A stretch of 64,000 nt of DNA from Arcticibacter sp041902385 (GCF_041902385.1 NZ_CP169244.1:3534001-3598000), one strand, 5' to 3'; shown: positions 7,899 through 18,265, counted from the stretch's first letter. Made by a program: numbers and translations. The notes: generated by a model not told the origin, from the sequence alone.

Positions 7899-8084
7899 CG
7901 CCCTATGCTTTTCACTATTCATTCTCTTAGCTAAACGCGCGATTCATATATCATGCCTGCCGGCGGCCTTATTTTCTGTAATTTCCATGCTCTTCGCAGT
8001 GCGCGCTGGCACTGTATCGAATGCGCCGGTAGCCCTATGCTTTCCGCGGTCGTTCTCCTGGCCAAAGGCGACGTCGTTGTATCA
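7899..8084. repeat. Degenerate direct repeat in a non-coding gap
   Basis: The 342-nt gap 7779-8120 holds two diverged copies of about 55 bp (about 7899-7954 and 8032-8084). Both begin CCCTATGCTTT, continue with TTCTC, then a GC-AAA-GCG segment, and end TATCA. An open frame of 79 codons spans them but has no recognisable protein character. Nothing else is seen in the gap. Confidence 0.45.
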
Positions 8085-8120
8085 GGTGTACAGGAAGCCT
8101 GATGATCTCCTCGATTCCGA

Positions 8121-10903
8121 CTAATGCAGGGACGGCCGCTGCTGCCGGGTGACGGACGGAAATAACTGCAATATCCGCTGCAAGCCTGTCTGAGAATCGA
8201 GTACGTTTAACTTCATCAGAAGCAGTGCGTCATCCGATATTTGCCATCCTAATGGAAGAACAGGCCAGCTTTGGTTGTTCTTTAGCTTAATGATGCGGGG
8301 ACTGAACTGAAAATAGCCGATCCCTTCGCGGGATTGAACCAGCCGCAGTTGCTGGACCGACCGGTCTTTGACGCCTGCTGTCATCGCGAGGATGCCGATC
8401 AGCGGAGCGACCGGCTCATAAAGGTTCCTGGCACGCGCTAACGAGTCGCCGGTCTCAACACTGTTCGACAGGGACAGGAACTGTGGTCTGATATGTGTGA
8501 ATACGGTGTCTTCTTGCGCCAGCTTCTTTAGTTCGCGAGCGAAGACCTGGTATACCTGAAGCGAAGTTTCTGTTCCGGAGTTATCGTAGGTGCCGCCGTC
8601 TGTGAAATGGTGTTTCCCTTTGAGTTTTCCTGTCGGACTCACATAAGGAAACCTGGCGCTCACGAAGGCTGCCGTGCTCATGGGAATGTCTTCATGTGGG
8701 GCAAGTCCGCTCCTCAGGATCACAACGGAGGGGAAATCGGCAGCCGCGAGCTTGACTGGCGCTGCTATGCCCTTGTATCCGTTGTCGATGTCGTACGTGT
8801 TGGAAAAGAAGAGGGGAAGGCGATATCCGCTGTTCTCCCATAAGGCAGAGAGGCTGTGTGCCAGTGGAATTTGATTCGGATTGGCGGTTTCCCAGTCCTG
8901 TTCCATCAGACGGGCGCGGTCGTCCCAGATGGAAAGACCGAAGGAGCCGGCAATAAAATCTCTCCCCAGAAGGGAAACAATGTCAGCGCTGAGATAATCC
9001 TTCTGATACACGGCCGTGATTGACGCACCCGGCCAAAGGAGGGAGGGACGGCTGTTATTGAGGAGACGCGCCGACCTCTCAGCTGTAAGAAGTGCAGCAC
9101 CTATTGTGCCTCCCGAAGCGCCGGAGTAAGAAAAGATGTAGTCCTGAAACTCGTTGCTGAGGTAGTCAGGTATTGCTTTTCTTTTAAGGAGGCTGTCAAT
9201 CGTTCCAACGATCATGGTGGTCCAGACTGTTGCACGGATGCCCCCTCCATAGGTGTTGACAAAAAAGACAGGGTATTGTTGCCCTTCTGCCGCAAGGCGT
9301 GCAACGGCAGCTTTTCGTCTTAGTATCCAGTTCCTGGCATAGGAGCTTAGCGAGTCTTCCTTCTGGCCGGTCTTTTTGGGTACAACTGTCATGTTATGAT
9401 AATCGGTTATCCTGGTAGAGGCCACGTAAATGCCGATAAGCAGTAACATTGTCAGAAGCTTGATGTTGGTGCGTTTTCCGAAATATAACATCCAGGAAAA
9501 GAGCAGCAAATAGCCTGATACCCCAATTAAAACAACAGGCATTGTAAAAAAGCGGCCGTGGAGGGTAAGCGACCTGAGAAAGGGGGATAGTTGCAGAGAA
9601 TAAAGAACAGGAGTGAAAGTAGCCCCGCCGTCATAATCCAGGGGGTGATAATCCAGTCGCGGATAACTGGAATACAGGTGCGCAGCGTGGCCAGGACCAG
9701 AAAAATGAGGGATAGCAAGAGCAGGTCGGCAAAGAGGAAGATGAGGAAGAAAGGCTGACGGTTCGACTCGAGGAAGCCGAGACCAGCAATGATGGCGATG
9801 GTCAGCAGGACGGTCAGCATCAATGCCTTTTTCCGGAAGCGGTTTCGGGGGTAATAGATCCGCTCGATCCACCGGTTGCGCAGTACCTGCGCATAAAGTA
9901 GGAGCAGCGCGAGAAAAATGCCGAGCGGGGGGATACCTGTGAACCAGTGCCCGATGTGGTAGTTGTTCATGGTCTGCAAGATGCCGGCGGCAGGGAGGAG
10001 GAAGGCCGCAGCGCCAAGCAGTCGCCCGGTGTCGAGGCTTGAACGCTGGCGGTTGATGTCGAGGGCAGCTGCAAATGACCGGTTGAGTGGAACTTGGCGG
10101 GCGTGGTCAACAAGCTTGGGGAGATGCCAGCAAAGAAGGGCAAGGATGACGGTGGCGGTCAGAAAGCAGGCGCAGGCCAGGCGGGACGTATTGATGGTGA
10201 CCAGCAGATCCTGTCCCTGGTCGCTCACGAACAGGAGCAGGAAAAGCAGCAGCAGAACGATTAAAACGGTTCGGAAACGCCATGCGAACACAGCTCCTTT
10301 CCAGAGGTACCCGGAGCATTCTTTCAAGGCCTGAACGACTTTGCCCGTCAGGATCAGCTCCCGCATCAGGCAGAGCACTACTGCCAGCAGCAGGAGCCAC
10401 TTTAGCGAGGCGAACAGTGCGATGTAAAGGGGATTCAGGCTGCCTTCGTTCAGCGCTCTCCCTGTGGCGAGGTTTTCCAGTAAGTTGGCTAAGGCAGCCG
10501 TAAACACTGCTGAGGCAAGTATACGGAGGCTCCTGTCGCCCATAGTCGCCATGCTCGCCTGTTCGCGCCAGTAATCGATCCTGAAGATGAGTGCAAGCAA
10601 CAACAGGGTGTAAAATAAGATGAGTACCGGATCCTTCCTGTTTTGTTCTTTGGCTGTTTCTAGTGCGGTATAAGTCTTCACATAGGAGGTGTCTCTGCTG
10701 TATACACGTTGTTTTTCTTTCCCCGTTCTCCATTCTTTCAGGATCTGCTGCTGCGTTGCTTTATCAAACGTGAGCTGCCAGGAGATTGTGCCCATGGGAG
10801 CGGCCGGCGTTTTCAAGAGATAAGAGCGCCGGGACGTGATGCTCCAGGCAATGAGGAGCCCGACTGTTATGAGCAGCAGGTAAGAGCGGTAGTGTTTGTG
10901 CAT
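8121..10903 (-). CDS. Multi-pass membrane protein with C-terminal patatin-like phospholipase domain, frameshifted as read
   Basis: Read as two overlapping frames (10966-9527 and 9872-8121). One extra base in the homopolymer at 9546-9551 (A6 on the plus strand) joins them into about 927 residues. The N-terminal half has roughly 11-13 hydrophobic segments. The C-terminal half carries the patatin signature: an oxyanion loop (TYGGGIRA), the nucleophile elbow (SGASGGTIG) and the catalytic Asp in DGGTYDNSG, in the right order. It is probably an inner-membrane lipid acyl hydrolase. The start MHKHY at 10903 is chosen because a hydrophobic segment follows at once; an upstream in-frame ATG at 10966 is less likely. 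It stands alone between acr3/GNAT and rpe. Substrate and role are unknown. Confidence 0.8.
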
Positions 10904-11058
10904 GGCAGAGGTTTTACTTAAAATTAAGGAACAACAGCGAGATAAGCAACAGGCTCCGGATAACATGCTGCGGCGCAGCGGGAAGGGGGGATAATAGGTG
11001 CAGGTTCGGAAGATCCGGCTAATTATATTATTTTTGCGCTTTTAAAACAGCAACCCGC

Positions 11059-11730
11059 ATGAGTCATTTAATTGCTCCTTCTGTTCTTGCCGCTAACTTT
11101 GCCGATCTGCGTTCAGATATTGAAATGGTGAATGAAAGTGCAGCCGACTGGTTTCACGTTGACATTATGGACGGAGTCTTCGTTCCGAACATCTCTTTTG
11201 GCTTTCCGGTTCTTGACGCCATCAGGCGTTACGCAAAGAAGCCCCTGGATGTTCACCTGATGATTGTAGATCCCGACCGGTACATTGAACAGTTTGCGGC
11301 GGCGGGAGCAGCGGTGATCACCGTGCATTACGAAGCTTGCAGGCATCTGCACCGGACAATAGGAGCCATCAGATCGTTGGGCTGCAGGGCAGGGGTGGCG
11401 CTTAATCCTCATACTCCCGTTTCTCTTCTTGACGATGTGCTGGAGGATCTGGACATGGTGCTGGTGATGTCTGTGAATCCCGGTTTCGGGGGACAGAAAT
11501 TTATCAGCAGAACATACGAGAAGCTGCGCGCGCTTAAAGCGCTTGCTGCCGGCAGAAAAGATGATCTTCTGATTGAAGTGGACGGCGGGGTGAACCTGAG
11601 CAATGCCCCTGACCTGATTAATGCCGGTGCTAACGTGCTGGTAGCGGGTAATTTTGTGTTTTCCGCAGAAAATCCGGGTGAAGTAATAGGCAGTATGAAA
11701 GGAATTACGCCAGGCACTCGCTTAGCGTAA
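11059..11730 (+). CDS. rpe: Ribulose-phosphate 3-epimerase
   Basis: Interconverts ribulose-5-phosphate and xylulose-5-phosphate in the pentose phosphate pathway. It is a 223-residue TIM barrel with the expected metal and catalytic residues: H33 and D35 (WFHVDIMDG), H66 (DVHLMI) and D175 (EVDGGVN), plus the phosphate-binding MSVNPGFGGQ segment. A TATTTTTG -7 element lies at 11029-11036, shortly before the ATG. It is followed by repeat modules rather than a clear terminator. Confidence 0.96.
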   Translation: MSHLIAPSVLAANFADLRSDIEMVNESAADWFHVDIMDGVFVPNISFGFPVLDAIRRYAKKPLDVHLMIVDPDRYIEQFAAAGAAVITVHYEACRHLHRTIGAIRSLGCRAGVALNPHTPVSLLDDVLEDLDMVLVMSVNPGFGGQKFISRTYEKLRALKALAAGRKDDLLIEVDGGVNLSNAPDLINAGANVLVAGNFVFSAENPGEVIGSMKGITPGTRLA

Positions 11731-11747
11731 ACTGCTGATTTTATTTT

Positions 11748-11976
11748 GTGCAAGTCTGTTTGTTTTTTATTGACCACAAAGAACACTCAGTCCGCTTTCC
11801 TCTTCCGTTTGAGAGCGCAGCTCATGGATGTTTTTCTTGAAACCTATTTGTTCATGGAATACATTAATGGTTTTTCAAAAGGCATTAATGAGATAGCTTT
11901 GGTAAGTTTAAGTGGTCAAGAAGAACACTCAGTCGGCTTTCATCTCTGTTTGTGCGTGCAGCTCAGGAATGTTTTT
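11748..11976 (+). repeat. Composite repeat A-B-A between rpe and the SufR-like gene
   Basis: Module A lies at 11748-11835 (AAAGAACACTCAG ... GAGCGCAGCTCATGGATGTTTTT). A module B unit follows at about 11871-11915 (GGCATTAATGAGATAGCTTTG, matching the 55-bp array at 43.3 kb). A second module A runs at 11911-11976. The last A copy overlaps the 3' end of the SufR-like gene and supplies its last codons and stop. Confidence 0.75.
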
Positions 11977-12595
11977 CGTCAAGACTTTTGATGCGGTAGG
12001 TGCAGCGCCTCTCTCCGGAGGCAATATGATCCATCCGCTCGATACTGACCTTGCTGCCCAGGATCTCTTTCAGGACGCGCATGTCTGACTCACAAAAGTG
12101 TTTACAGGAACTGGCAGCCGCTCCAATCGGGCAATTGTTCTCGAATAAAAGAAACTGTCCGTTCTGTTCTTTTTTAAACTCGGCCATATAGCCTTCATTG
12201 GTTCTGATGGCGGTGTAACCGGCAATAAGATCGTCGAGTTTGTTAAAGTCCTTCAGGATAGCCTTGTAGCGCTTTACTGTTTCTGCCTCGCGGGAGGTGA
12301 TAACCACGTTGAGCGCTTCCTGACCGAGCTGTTCTTTGATGGTGTCGAGAAGTTCAACTGTCAGCGCAGCGTGGTTATTTGGGAAGGACGTATTAGCCTT
12401 GTCGGTTAATTCGTATACTTGCACCGGGCGTCCGACTCCCTTTGTGGAAGAGTTGTACCTAACCAGTCCCTCTTCAGACAAGCGGACCAGCTGCTGGCGG
12501 GCACCTTCGTTTGTAATGCCTAATTCTTCAGCAATCTCCTTTGCAGTGAGAGGCCCCCGTGTCTTTAAAAGCTGTAAGAATCTGTTAGGACGCAT
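11963..12595 (-). CDS. SufR-like winged-helix transcriptional regulator
   Basis: A 210-residue protein with an N-terminal HTH at about 16-45 (LTAKEIAEELGITNEGARQQL) of the DeoR/ArsR-like kind found in SufR. The C-terminal half has four cysteines, C155, C164, C168 and C198, suited to an Fe-S cluster. It is divergent from sufB with a 143-nt shared promoter region. Position and cysteines together suggest an Fe-S-sensing repressor of the suf operon, as SufR is in cyanobacteria, but the Cys spacing is not the cyanobacterial one. The terminal residues EKHS and the stop lie inside a repeat module A. Confidence 0.75.
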   Translation of the reverse strand: MRPNRFLQLLKTRGPLTAKEIAEELGITNEGARQQLVRLSEEGLVRYNSSTKGVGRPVQVYELTDKANTSFPNNHAALTVELLDTIKEQLGQEALNVVITSREAETVKRYKAILKDFNKLDDLIAGYTAIRTNEGYMAEFKKEQNGQFLLFENNCPIGAAASSCKHFCESDMRVLKEILGSKVSIERMDHIASGERRCTYRIKSLDEKHS

Positions 12596-12617
12596 AAATA
12601 TTTTTCCAAGTTTTTAC

Positions 12618-12680
12618 TTGTTTAATTGCAAAAGTAGTAACTTTGTAACAAATAAAACTAAACTATTTTTTAAAAAAGTT
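12618..12680 (+). promoter_or_regulatory. suf operon promoter and candidate SufR operator
   Basis: TTG (12618-12620) and TAACTTTG (12638-12645), 17 nt apart, fit the Bacteroidota promoter. The -7 element is embedded in a direct repeat GTAAC-TTT-GTAAC (12637-12649). Downstream, 12661-12680 is a near-palindrome with arms AAC..TTTTTT and AAAAAAGTT. Either is a plausible operator for the divergent SufR-like regulator. Confidence 0.5.
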
Positions 12681-12738
12681 ATTAAAATATAGGTTATCCC
12701 TCTGATAATGAACGAGAAGAGGGTGTAATGTTTGAATT

Positions 12739-14181
12739 ATGAGCAAAGATCAGGAGTTATTGGAATCGCTTGCCACCAGCGAATATGAATACGGGTTCAG
12801 CACCGATATTGAAATGGAGATGGCCCCAAGGGGCTTAAACGAGGATACTGTTCGCTACATTTCAGCAAAGAAGAATGAACCTGAATGGCTTCTGGAATGG
12901 CGTTTAAAGGCCTTGAAGCGCTTTCTGGAAATGGAGATGCCGGACTGGCAGAACTTCGATCTTCCCACGATAGATTTTCAGGAGATATCTTATTATGCAG
13001 CTCCGAAGAAGAAAAAACTGAATAGTTTAGACGAAGTGGATCCGGAGCTTCTGGAGACCTTTGAGAAGCTTGGAATTCCGCTGAACGAACAGAAGGTGCT
13101 GACAGGAGTGGCTGTGGATGTGGTTTTCGACAGCGTTTCGGTAGCTACTACGTTCAAGGAGAAGCTGGCAGAGAAGGGAGTGATCTTCTGTTCTTTCGGG
13201 GAGGCAGTTCAGAATCATCCTGAGCTTGTTAAGAAATACCTCGGTACGGTGGTCCCTCCGGGAGATAACATTTTTGCTGCGTTGAATTCGGCTGTTTTTT
13301 CTGACGGCTCATTCGCTTATATTCCGAAGGGAGTTCGTTGTCCGATGGAGCTGTCGACTTATTTCCGGATCAATGCGATGAACAGCGGGCAGTTTGAGAG
13401 GACCTTGATTGTGGCCGACGACAGCAGTTATGTCAGCTATCTGGAAGGGTGTACGGCTCCCATGCGTGATGAGAATCAGCTTCACGCTGCAGTAGTAGAG
13501 CTGATTGCACTCGATAATGCCGAGATCAAATATTCAACCGTGCAGAACTGGTATCCCGGAGACAAGGAAGGGAAAGGTGGTGTATACAACTTCGTGACGA
13601 AGCGGGGAATCTGTAAGGGCGATAATTCGAAGATTTCGTGGACGCAGGTGGAGACCGGTTCGGCCATCACCTGGAAATATCCGGGTGTGATCCTGAAAGG
13701 TGATAATTCTTCGGGAGAGTTTTACTCTGTTGCTATGACCCGTAATCACCAGCTGGCTGATACCGGTACCAAGATGATCCACCTGGGTAAGAATACCAAG
13801 AGCCGGATCATCTCAAAGGGGATCTCGGCAGGGAAAAGTCATAACAGTTACAGGGGCCTCGTCTCTATCGCGGCAAACGCGGAGAATGCCCGTAACTTTA
13901 CCCAGTGCGACTCGTTACTGATCGGTGATAAATGCGGCGCACACACGTTCCCGTATATCGAAGGGAAGAACAGTACTTCTATTATAGAGCACGAAGCCAC
14001 CACTTCGAAGATTGCGGAAGATCAGATCTTTTATCTGAATCAGCGGGGCATTGATACGGAGAAAGCGGTAGCGCTGATTGTGAATGGCTATGCCAGGGAA
14101 GTGCTGAATAACCTCCCCATGGAGTTCGCTGTGGAAGCCCAGAAGCTTCTTGCCATATCGCTTGATGGTAGTGTGGGGTAA
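12739..14181 (+). CDS. sufB: Fe-S cluster assembly scaffold protein SufB
   Basis: A 480-residue SufB, the scaffold subunit of the SufBCD complex on which Fe-S clusters are built. Family segments are clear: GVRCPMELSTYFRINA, the EGCTAPMRDENQLHAA region, the NWYPGD segment and EHEATTSKI near the C terminus. It is the first gene of sufBCDSET. An unusual AGC-rich simple-repeat stretch separates it from sufC, whereas the later genes touch or overlap. Confidence 0.97.
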   Translation: MSKDQELLESLATSEYEYGFSTDIEMEMAPRGLNEDTVRYISAKKNEPEWLLEWRLKALKRFLEMEMPDWQNFDLPTIDFQEISYYAAPKKKKLNSLDEVDPELLETFEKLGIPLNEQKVLTGVAVDVVFDSVSVATTFKEKLAEKGVIFCSFGEAVQNHPELVKKYLGTVVPPGDNIFAALNSAVFSDGSFAYIPKGVRCPMELSTYFRINAMNSGQFERTLIVADDSSYVSYLEGCTAPMRDENQLHAAVVELIALDNAEIKYSTVQNWYPGDKEGKGGVYNFVTKRGICKGDNSKISWTQVETGSAITWKYPGVILKGDNSSGEFYSVAMTRNHQLADTGTKMIHLGKNTKSRIISKGISAGKSHNSYRGLVSIAANAENARNFTQCDSLLIGDKCGAHTFPYIEGKNSTSIIEHEATTSKIAEDQIFYLNQRGIDTEKAVALIVNGYAREVLNNLPMEFAVEAQKLLAISLDGSVG

Positions 14182-14189
14182 TTGGGTTG

Positions 14190-14380
14190 TGAGTTTTGAG
14201 TTGTAAGTTGTAGGTTGTAGGTTGTGAGAGCTGAAAGCTGAAGGCAGAAAGCTTAAAGCAGAAAGCTTAAAGCAGAAAGCGGTAGGCTCAAAGCGGAAGG
14301 CTGAAAGCTGATAGCCAAGAGCTAACGGCCAACAGCTAATCGCCAACCGCCAACAGCTGAAAGCTTACCGCTAATAATTG
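14190..14380. repeat. AGCTTAAAGC/GCCAAC simple-repeat array inside the suf operon
   Basis: Between sufB and sufC runs a degenerate array: first TTGTGAGTTTTGAG and GTAGGTT units, then AAAGCTGAAAGC and GCAGAAAGCTTA units, then GCCAACAGCTAATC units. It is built of 7-15 nt words sharing AGC or GCT. The same vocabulary in reverse complement occurs at 35030-35277. No open frame of protein character is present. Confidence 0.8.
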
Positions 14381-14408
14381 TTTAAAAACGTAAATAATCA
14401 TATACGAA

Positions 14409-15179
14409 ATGCTAAAAATTAATAATCTTCAAACTTCTGTAGAAGGGAAAGAGATTTTAAAAGGAATAAACCTGCAGGTGAATGCAGGGGAAATACACGC
14501 GATTATGGGACCGAACGGGTCCGGAAAGAGTACTCTTGCATCGGTTCTGGCTGGAAAAGAAAGCTATGAAGTGACAGGCGGAGAAGTGTTATTTGACGAA
14601 AAGGATCTTTTAGACATGTCTCCTGAAGACCGTGCCAGAGAGGGTTTGTTTCTTGCATTTCAGTATCCGGTAGAAATTCCGGGCGTATCGAATATCAACT
14701 TTTTAAAGACGGCCCTTTCTGAGATCCGGGCATACAGGGGCCTTGAGGCTCTAAGCTCAAAGGATTTTTTAAAGCTCCTGAAAGATAAGCAGGAGTTGGT
14801 AGAATTAAAGGCCTCTCTGGTGAACAGGTCTTTGAATGAAGGATTTTCGGGCGGTGAGAAAAAGCGAAATGAGATCCTGCAACTGGCGATGCTCGATCCC
14901 AAGCTGGCGATCCTGGATGAGACCGACTCGGGCCTTGACATTGATGCCCTGCGCATCGTGGCTAACGGCGTAAACAAGCTGAGGTCGCAGAATAATGCCT
15001 TTTTGGTGATCACGCACTATCAGCGTTTATTAGACTATATCGTTCCTGATTTTGTGCATATTCTTTATGATGGACGTATCATCAAATCGGGTACAAAAGA
15101 ACTCGCTTTGGAGCTTGAAGAAAAAGGGTATGACTGGGTTAAAGACGAATTAAGTGCTCAGGCATCGCATTCTCTTTAA
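14409..15179 (+). CDS. sufC: Fe-S cluster assembly ATPase SufC
   Basis: An ABC-type ATPase (256 residues) that drives conformational change in SufBCD. It has Walker A GPNGSGKST at 34-42, the Q-loop in AFQYPVEIPG, an ABC signature in FSGGEKKRNE and Walker B in LAILDETDSGLD. There is no membrane domain, as expected for SufC. Its stop overlaps a possible ATG of sufD, so the two are probably translationally coupled. Confidence 0.97.
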   Translation: MLKINNLQTSVEGKEILKGINLQVNAGEIHAIMGPNGSGKSTLASVLAGKESYEVTGGEVLFDEKDLLDMSPEDRAREGLFLAFQYPVEIPGVSNINFLKTALSEIRAYRGLEALSSKDFLKLLKDKQELVELKASLVNRSLNEGFSGGEKKRNEILQLAMLDPKLAILDETDSGLDIDALRIVANGVNKLRSQNNAFLVITHYQRLLDYIVPDFVHILYDGRIIKSGTKELALELEEKGYDWVKDELSAQASHSL

Positions 15180-15196
15180 TGTTTAGATCACACAAA

Positions 15197-16513
15197 ATGG
15201 AAAAAGGAATATTCAATAATTTTTATCAATATCTTACTGCTTCTTTTGCCGGCCGGCAGGAAGTTCAGCGACTTAGCGAACCTGCATGGCTGACAGAGAA
15301 AAGAGAGGCGGCATTTGCCGTGTTCTCAGAAAAGGGACTTCCTTCGCGGAAGGATGAAGAGTGGAAGTATACCAATCTAGACCGGTTTATTTCACATGAT
15401 TTTAAATTGCAGGGTGAAGATCACCCTGTTAAACTTTCGCTTGCAATGGACGAGCTTGAAGCCAGCAGGCTGGTGATCGTCAATGGAAAATTTCAGGCTG
15501 ACCTGTCTGATCCGCTGCCCGATGGAATGAGCTTCCTTGAGGGTAGTGCGGCATTGGCAGACCCGCGCTTTGCAGGGAAGATTGGCTCTATTGCGACTGA
15601 GGACAGCGGGATACTGGCTATGAATACCGCTTTTTTTACCGACTTCAGCGTTCTGCACGTTGAGGCAAAGGCGGTGATAGAAAAGCCGGTACACCTGTCG
15701 CACATCTATACTGGTAATACGGCCGCGGCTTTTGTTCCCTACCGGACGCTGGTGATCGCCGAAAAGCTCAGTGAGGCTACGGTGATCGAAAGTTTTCATT
15801 CAGATGCAACAGCTCCGGTACTGGTGAGCTATGTCAATGAACAGCAGATCGATGAAGGCGCCGTATTTCATTCACATATGATCAATACCCTGGGTCAGAA
15901 CGTCTGTTTCATCCAGCACAGAGAGGTGTATCAGTTTCGGAATAGTGTGCTGAATAATTCAAATATCTCCCTGAGCGACAACGTTCTTACCAGAAATGAT
16001 CTGAACTTCCGCTTGAAGGAAAGCAATACGGAAACAAACCTCATCGGTGCTTATCTGGTGACTGGCGAGCAGCACGTGGATAATCATACGCTGGTGGATC
16101 ATCAGATGCCGAATTGCAATAGCAGCGAGTTGTACAAGGGCATCCTGCAGGACAGATCCCGCGGGGTATTTAACGGGAAAGTATATGTACGCCCTGATGC
16201 GCAGAAGACCAATGCTTTTCAGCAAAACAATAACTTGTTGCTGAGTAATGAGGCTACGGTGAACAGCAAGCCGCAACTGGAAATATTTGCTGACGATGTG
16301 AAATGTTCTCATGGTTCAACTGTGGGACAGATGAACAAAGAAGCTCTCTTTTATTTGAAATCCAGAGGGATTGGAGAAGAGACTTCGCGCCGGCTGCTAA
16401 TGGAAGCCTTCATCGTAGATGTGCTTTCGCAGATAGAGGTTCCTGCCCTAAGGGATTACGCCGAGGCTCTGCTGCATAAAAAATTACAAACAGAAAACCT
16501 GGTAATTGCCTAA
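15197..16513 (+). CDS. sufD: Fe-S cluster assembly protein SufD
   Basis: Partner of SufB in the SufBC2D complex, 438 residues. Family features are the EEWKYTNL segment near the N terminus and, near the C terminus, SHGSTVGQ followed by LFYLKSRGI. The start at 15197 (MEKGIF) is preferred over the in-frame ATG at 15179, which overlaps the sufC stop; either is possible. It lies directly before sufS. Confidence 0.95.
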   Translation: MEKGIFNNFYQYLTASFAGRQEVQRLSEPAWLTEKREAAFAVFSEKGLPSRKDEEWKYTNLDRFISHDFKLQGEDHPVKLSLAMDELEASRLVIVNGKFQADLSDPLPDGMSFLEGSAALADPRFAGKIGSIATEDSGILAMNTAFFTDFSVLHVEAKAVIEKPVHLSHIYTGNTAAAFVPYRTLVIAEKLSEATVIESFHSDATAPVLVSYVNEQQIDEGAVFHSHMINTLGQNVCFIQHREVYQFRNSVLNNSNISLSDNVLTRNDLNFRLKESNTETNLIGAYLVTGEQHVDNHTLVDHQMPNCNSSELYKGILQDRSRGVFNGKVYVRPDAQKTNAFQQNNNLLLSNEATVNSKPQLEIFADDVKCSHGSTVGQMNKEALFYLKSRGIGEETSRRLLMEAFIVDVLSQIEVPALRDYAEALLHKKLQTENLVIA

Positions 16514-16538
16514 ATTACCGGGCTGGAGGATCAGACTC

Positions 16539-17791
16539 ATGGAAGTAAACACCGAGAATATAGTAAAAGAGTTTTTGTACGGTGGCGAGCCAATTGCGAA
16601 GCAATTTCCGGCGCTGCATCAGTCGGTTTACGGAAAGCCGCTTGTCTATTTTGACAATGCCGCCACCACTCAGAAGCCTTACTCGGTTATTCATGCTATC
16701 AGCGACTACTATAGCACGATTAATAGCAACATCCACCGCGGCGTTCATCATCTTAGTCAGAAGGCAACGGATGCTTATGAAGTTTCAAGGAACGCGATCA
16801 AGTCGTTCATCAATGCAAGAAGCTCCAGTGAGGTGATCTTTACAAAAGGGACTACCGACGGGATCAATCTTATTGCCCAGGTGTTCGGCGAGTATGCGGT
16901 GAAGGAAGGCGACTCTGTGCTGATTTCGGCCATGGAGCATCACTCTAATATTGTACCCTGGCAGCTGATGTGCGACCGCACGGGTGCGATGCTGAAGGTG
17001 ATTCCGATGAATGAGGATGGCGAGCTGATGATGGATGAGTTTGAGCGCCTGCTTGACGAAACGGTGAAAATAGTAGCGGTTACCTATGTGTCTAACACGC
17101 TTGGTACCATCAATCCGGTTAAAGAGATCATTCAGAAAGCACATGCGGCGGGGGCAGCTGTCCTTATTGATGCTGCGCAAGCCGTTCAGCATCTTCCGAT
17201 CGACGTACAGGAGCTGGATTGTGACTTCCTGGCTTTTTCAGGACACAAAATGTACGGGCCTACAGGCATTGGAATTCTCTATGGGAAAGAAGAGTGGCTC
17301 GAAAAGCTTCCTCCTTATCAGGGGGAGGCGATATGATTAAGACGGTTACCTTTACGGGGACGGAGTACAACGAGCTGCCCTTTAAGTACGAAGCGGGAAC
17401 TCCTCATATTGAGGGTGCTATTACCTTAAAAGCTGCTGTTGATTTTATCAACGAACTTGGGATCAATGAGATCTCACGGTTTGAAAACGGGCTGCTTCAG
17501 TATGCTACCTCGCTCATCTCTGAAATGCCTGAAGTAGGTGTTATCGGGACGGCGAAGTCGAAGACAAGTGCTTTGTCGCTCTCAGTACCGGGAGTGCATC
17601 CTTACGATGTAGGGGTCCTGTTAGATAAAATGGGGATAGCAGTGCGCACAGGGCACCATTGCACGCAGCCGGTGATGGATTTTTTCTGCATACCCGGCAC
17701 AGTTCGGTTATCTCTGGCTATTTACAATACAACTGAGGAAATAGACTACTTCATAAGCTGCCTGAAAAGGACACTGAAAATGCTTATGTAA
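16539..17791 (+). CDS. sufS: Cysteine desulfurase SufS, frameshifted as read
   Basis: A PLP enzyme that takes sulfur from cysteine for Fe-S assembly. As read, the frame ends at a TGA at 17334-17336 and continues in another frame to 17791. Adding one G to G5 at 17321-17325 restores PPYQGGGDMI and a 417-residue SufS of normal length. Key residues lie on both sides of the break: the PLP lysine at 237 (SGHKMYG) and the active-site cysteine at 375 (RTGHHCTQP). The start MEVNTEN at 16539 has GGAGGA 9 nt upstream; an in-frame ATG at 16506 overlaps sufD. Inactivation is unlikely, since sufE and sufT follow intact. Confidence 0.93.
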
Positions 17792-17805
17792 GTGAAATAT
17801 ATGCG

Positions 17806-18225
17806 ATGACAATCAACGAAAAACAAGATGAGTTAATAGAGGAGTTTGAATACCTGACCGACTGGGTGGATAAGTATGAACAGATTATCCAGATCGGCAA
17901 GGAGCTCCCGGTGATTGATGAACAGTTTAAGCAGGATAAGTACATCATAAAAGGTTGCCAGTCTAAGGTGTGGCTTCACCCTGAATTCACGGATGGCAAG
18001 ATCTACTTCACGGCTGACAGCGATGCTATCATTTCAAAGGGACTGGTTAGCTTGATCGTTCGGGTCCTTTCTGGCTTTACTCCTGAGGAGATTAAGAATG
18101 CTGATCTTTACTTTATCGATAAGATTGGCCTGAAGGAACATTTATCGCCCACTCGCTCTAATGGGCTCCTGGCGATGGTGAAGCAAATTAAACTATACGC
18201 GATTGCCTTCAGTCAACTCGCTTAG
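17806..18225 (+). CDS. sufE: Sulfur acceptor protein SufE
   Basis: A 139-residue SufE that takes persulfide sulfur from SufS and passes it to SufB. The acceptor cysteine is C51 in IIKGCQSKVWLH. It starts 14 nt after sufS. Downstream are reversed copies of repeat modules A and B, then sufT. Confidence 0.95.
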   Translation: MTINEKQDELIEEFEYLTDWVDKYEQIIQIGKELPVIDEQFKQDKYIIKGCQSKVWLHPEFTDGKIYFTADSDAIISKGLVSLIVRVLSGFTPEEIKNADLYFIDKIGLKEHLSPTRSNGLLAMVKQIKLYAIAFSQLA

Positions 18226-18265
18226 GCGATAGCAACGCGTCTGACGGCCGGAAAATTCGTTTGGT

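Noticed and set aside
7885..8124. Open frame of 79 codons between GNAT and the patatin-like gene
   Set aside because: It spans two diverged direct repeats and matches no family that I recognise.
10107..10733. Minus-strand frame of 208 codons inside the patatin-like gene
   Set aside because: It is a shadow frame in a GC-rich coding region; the membrane-protein frame has clear hydrophobic segments.
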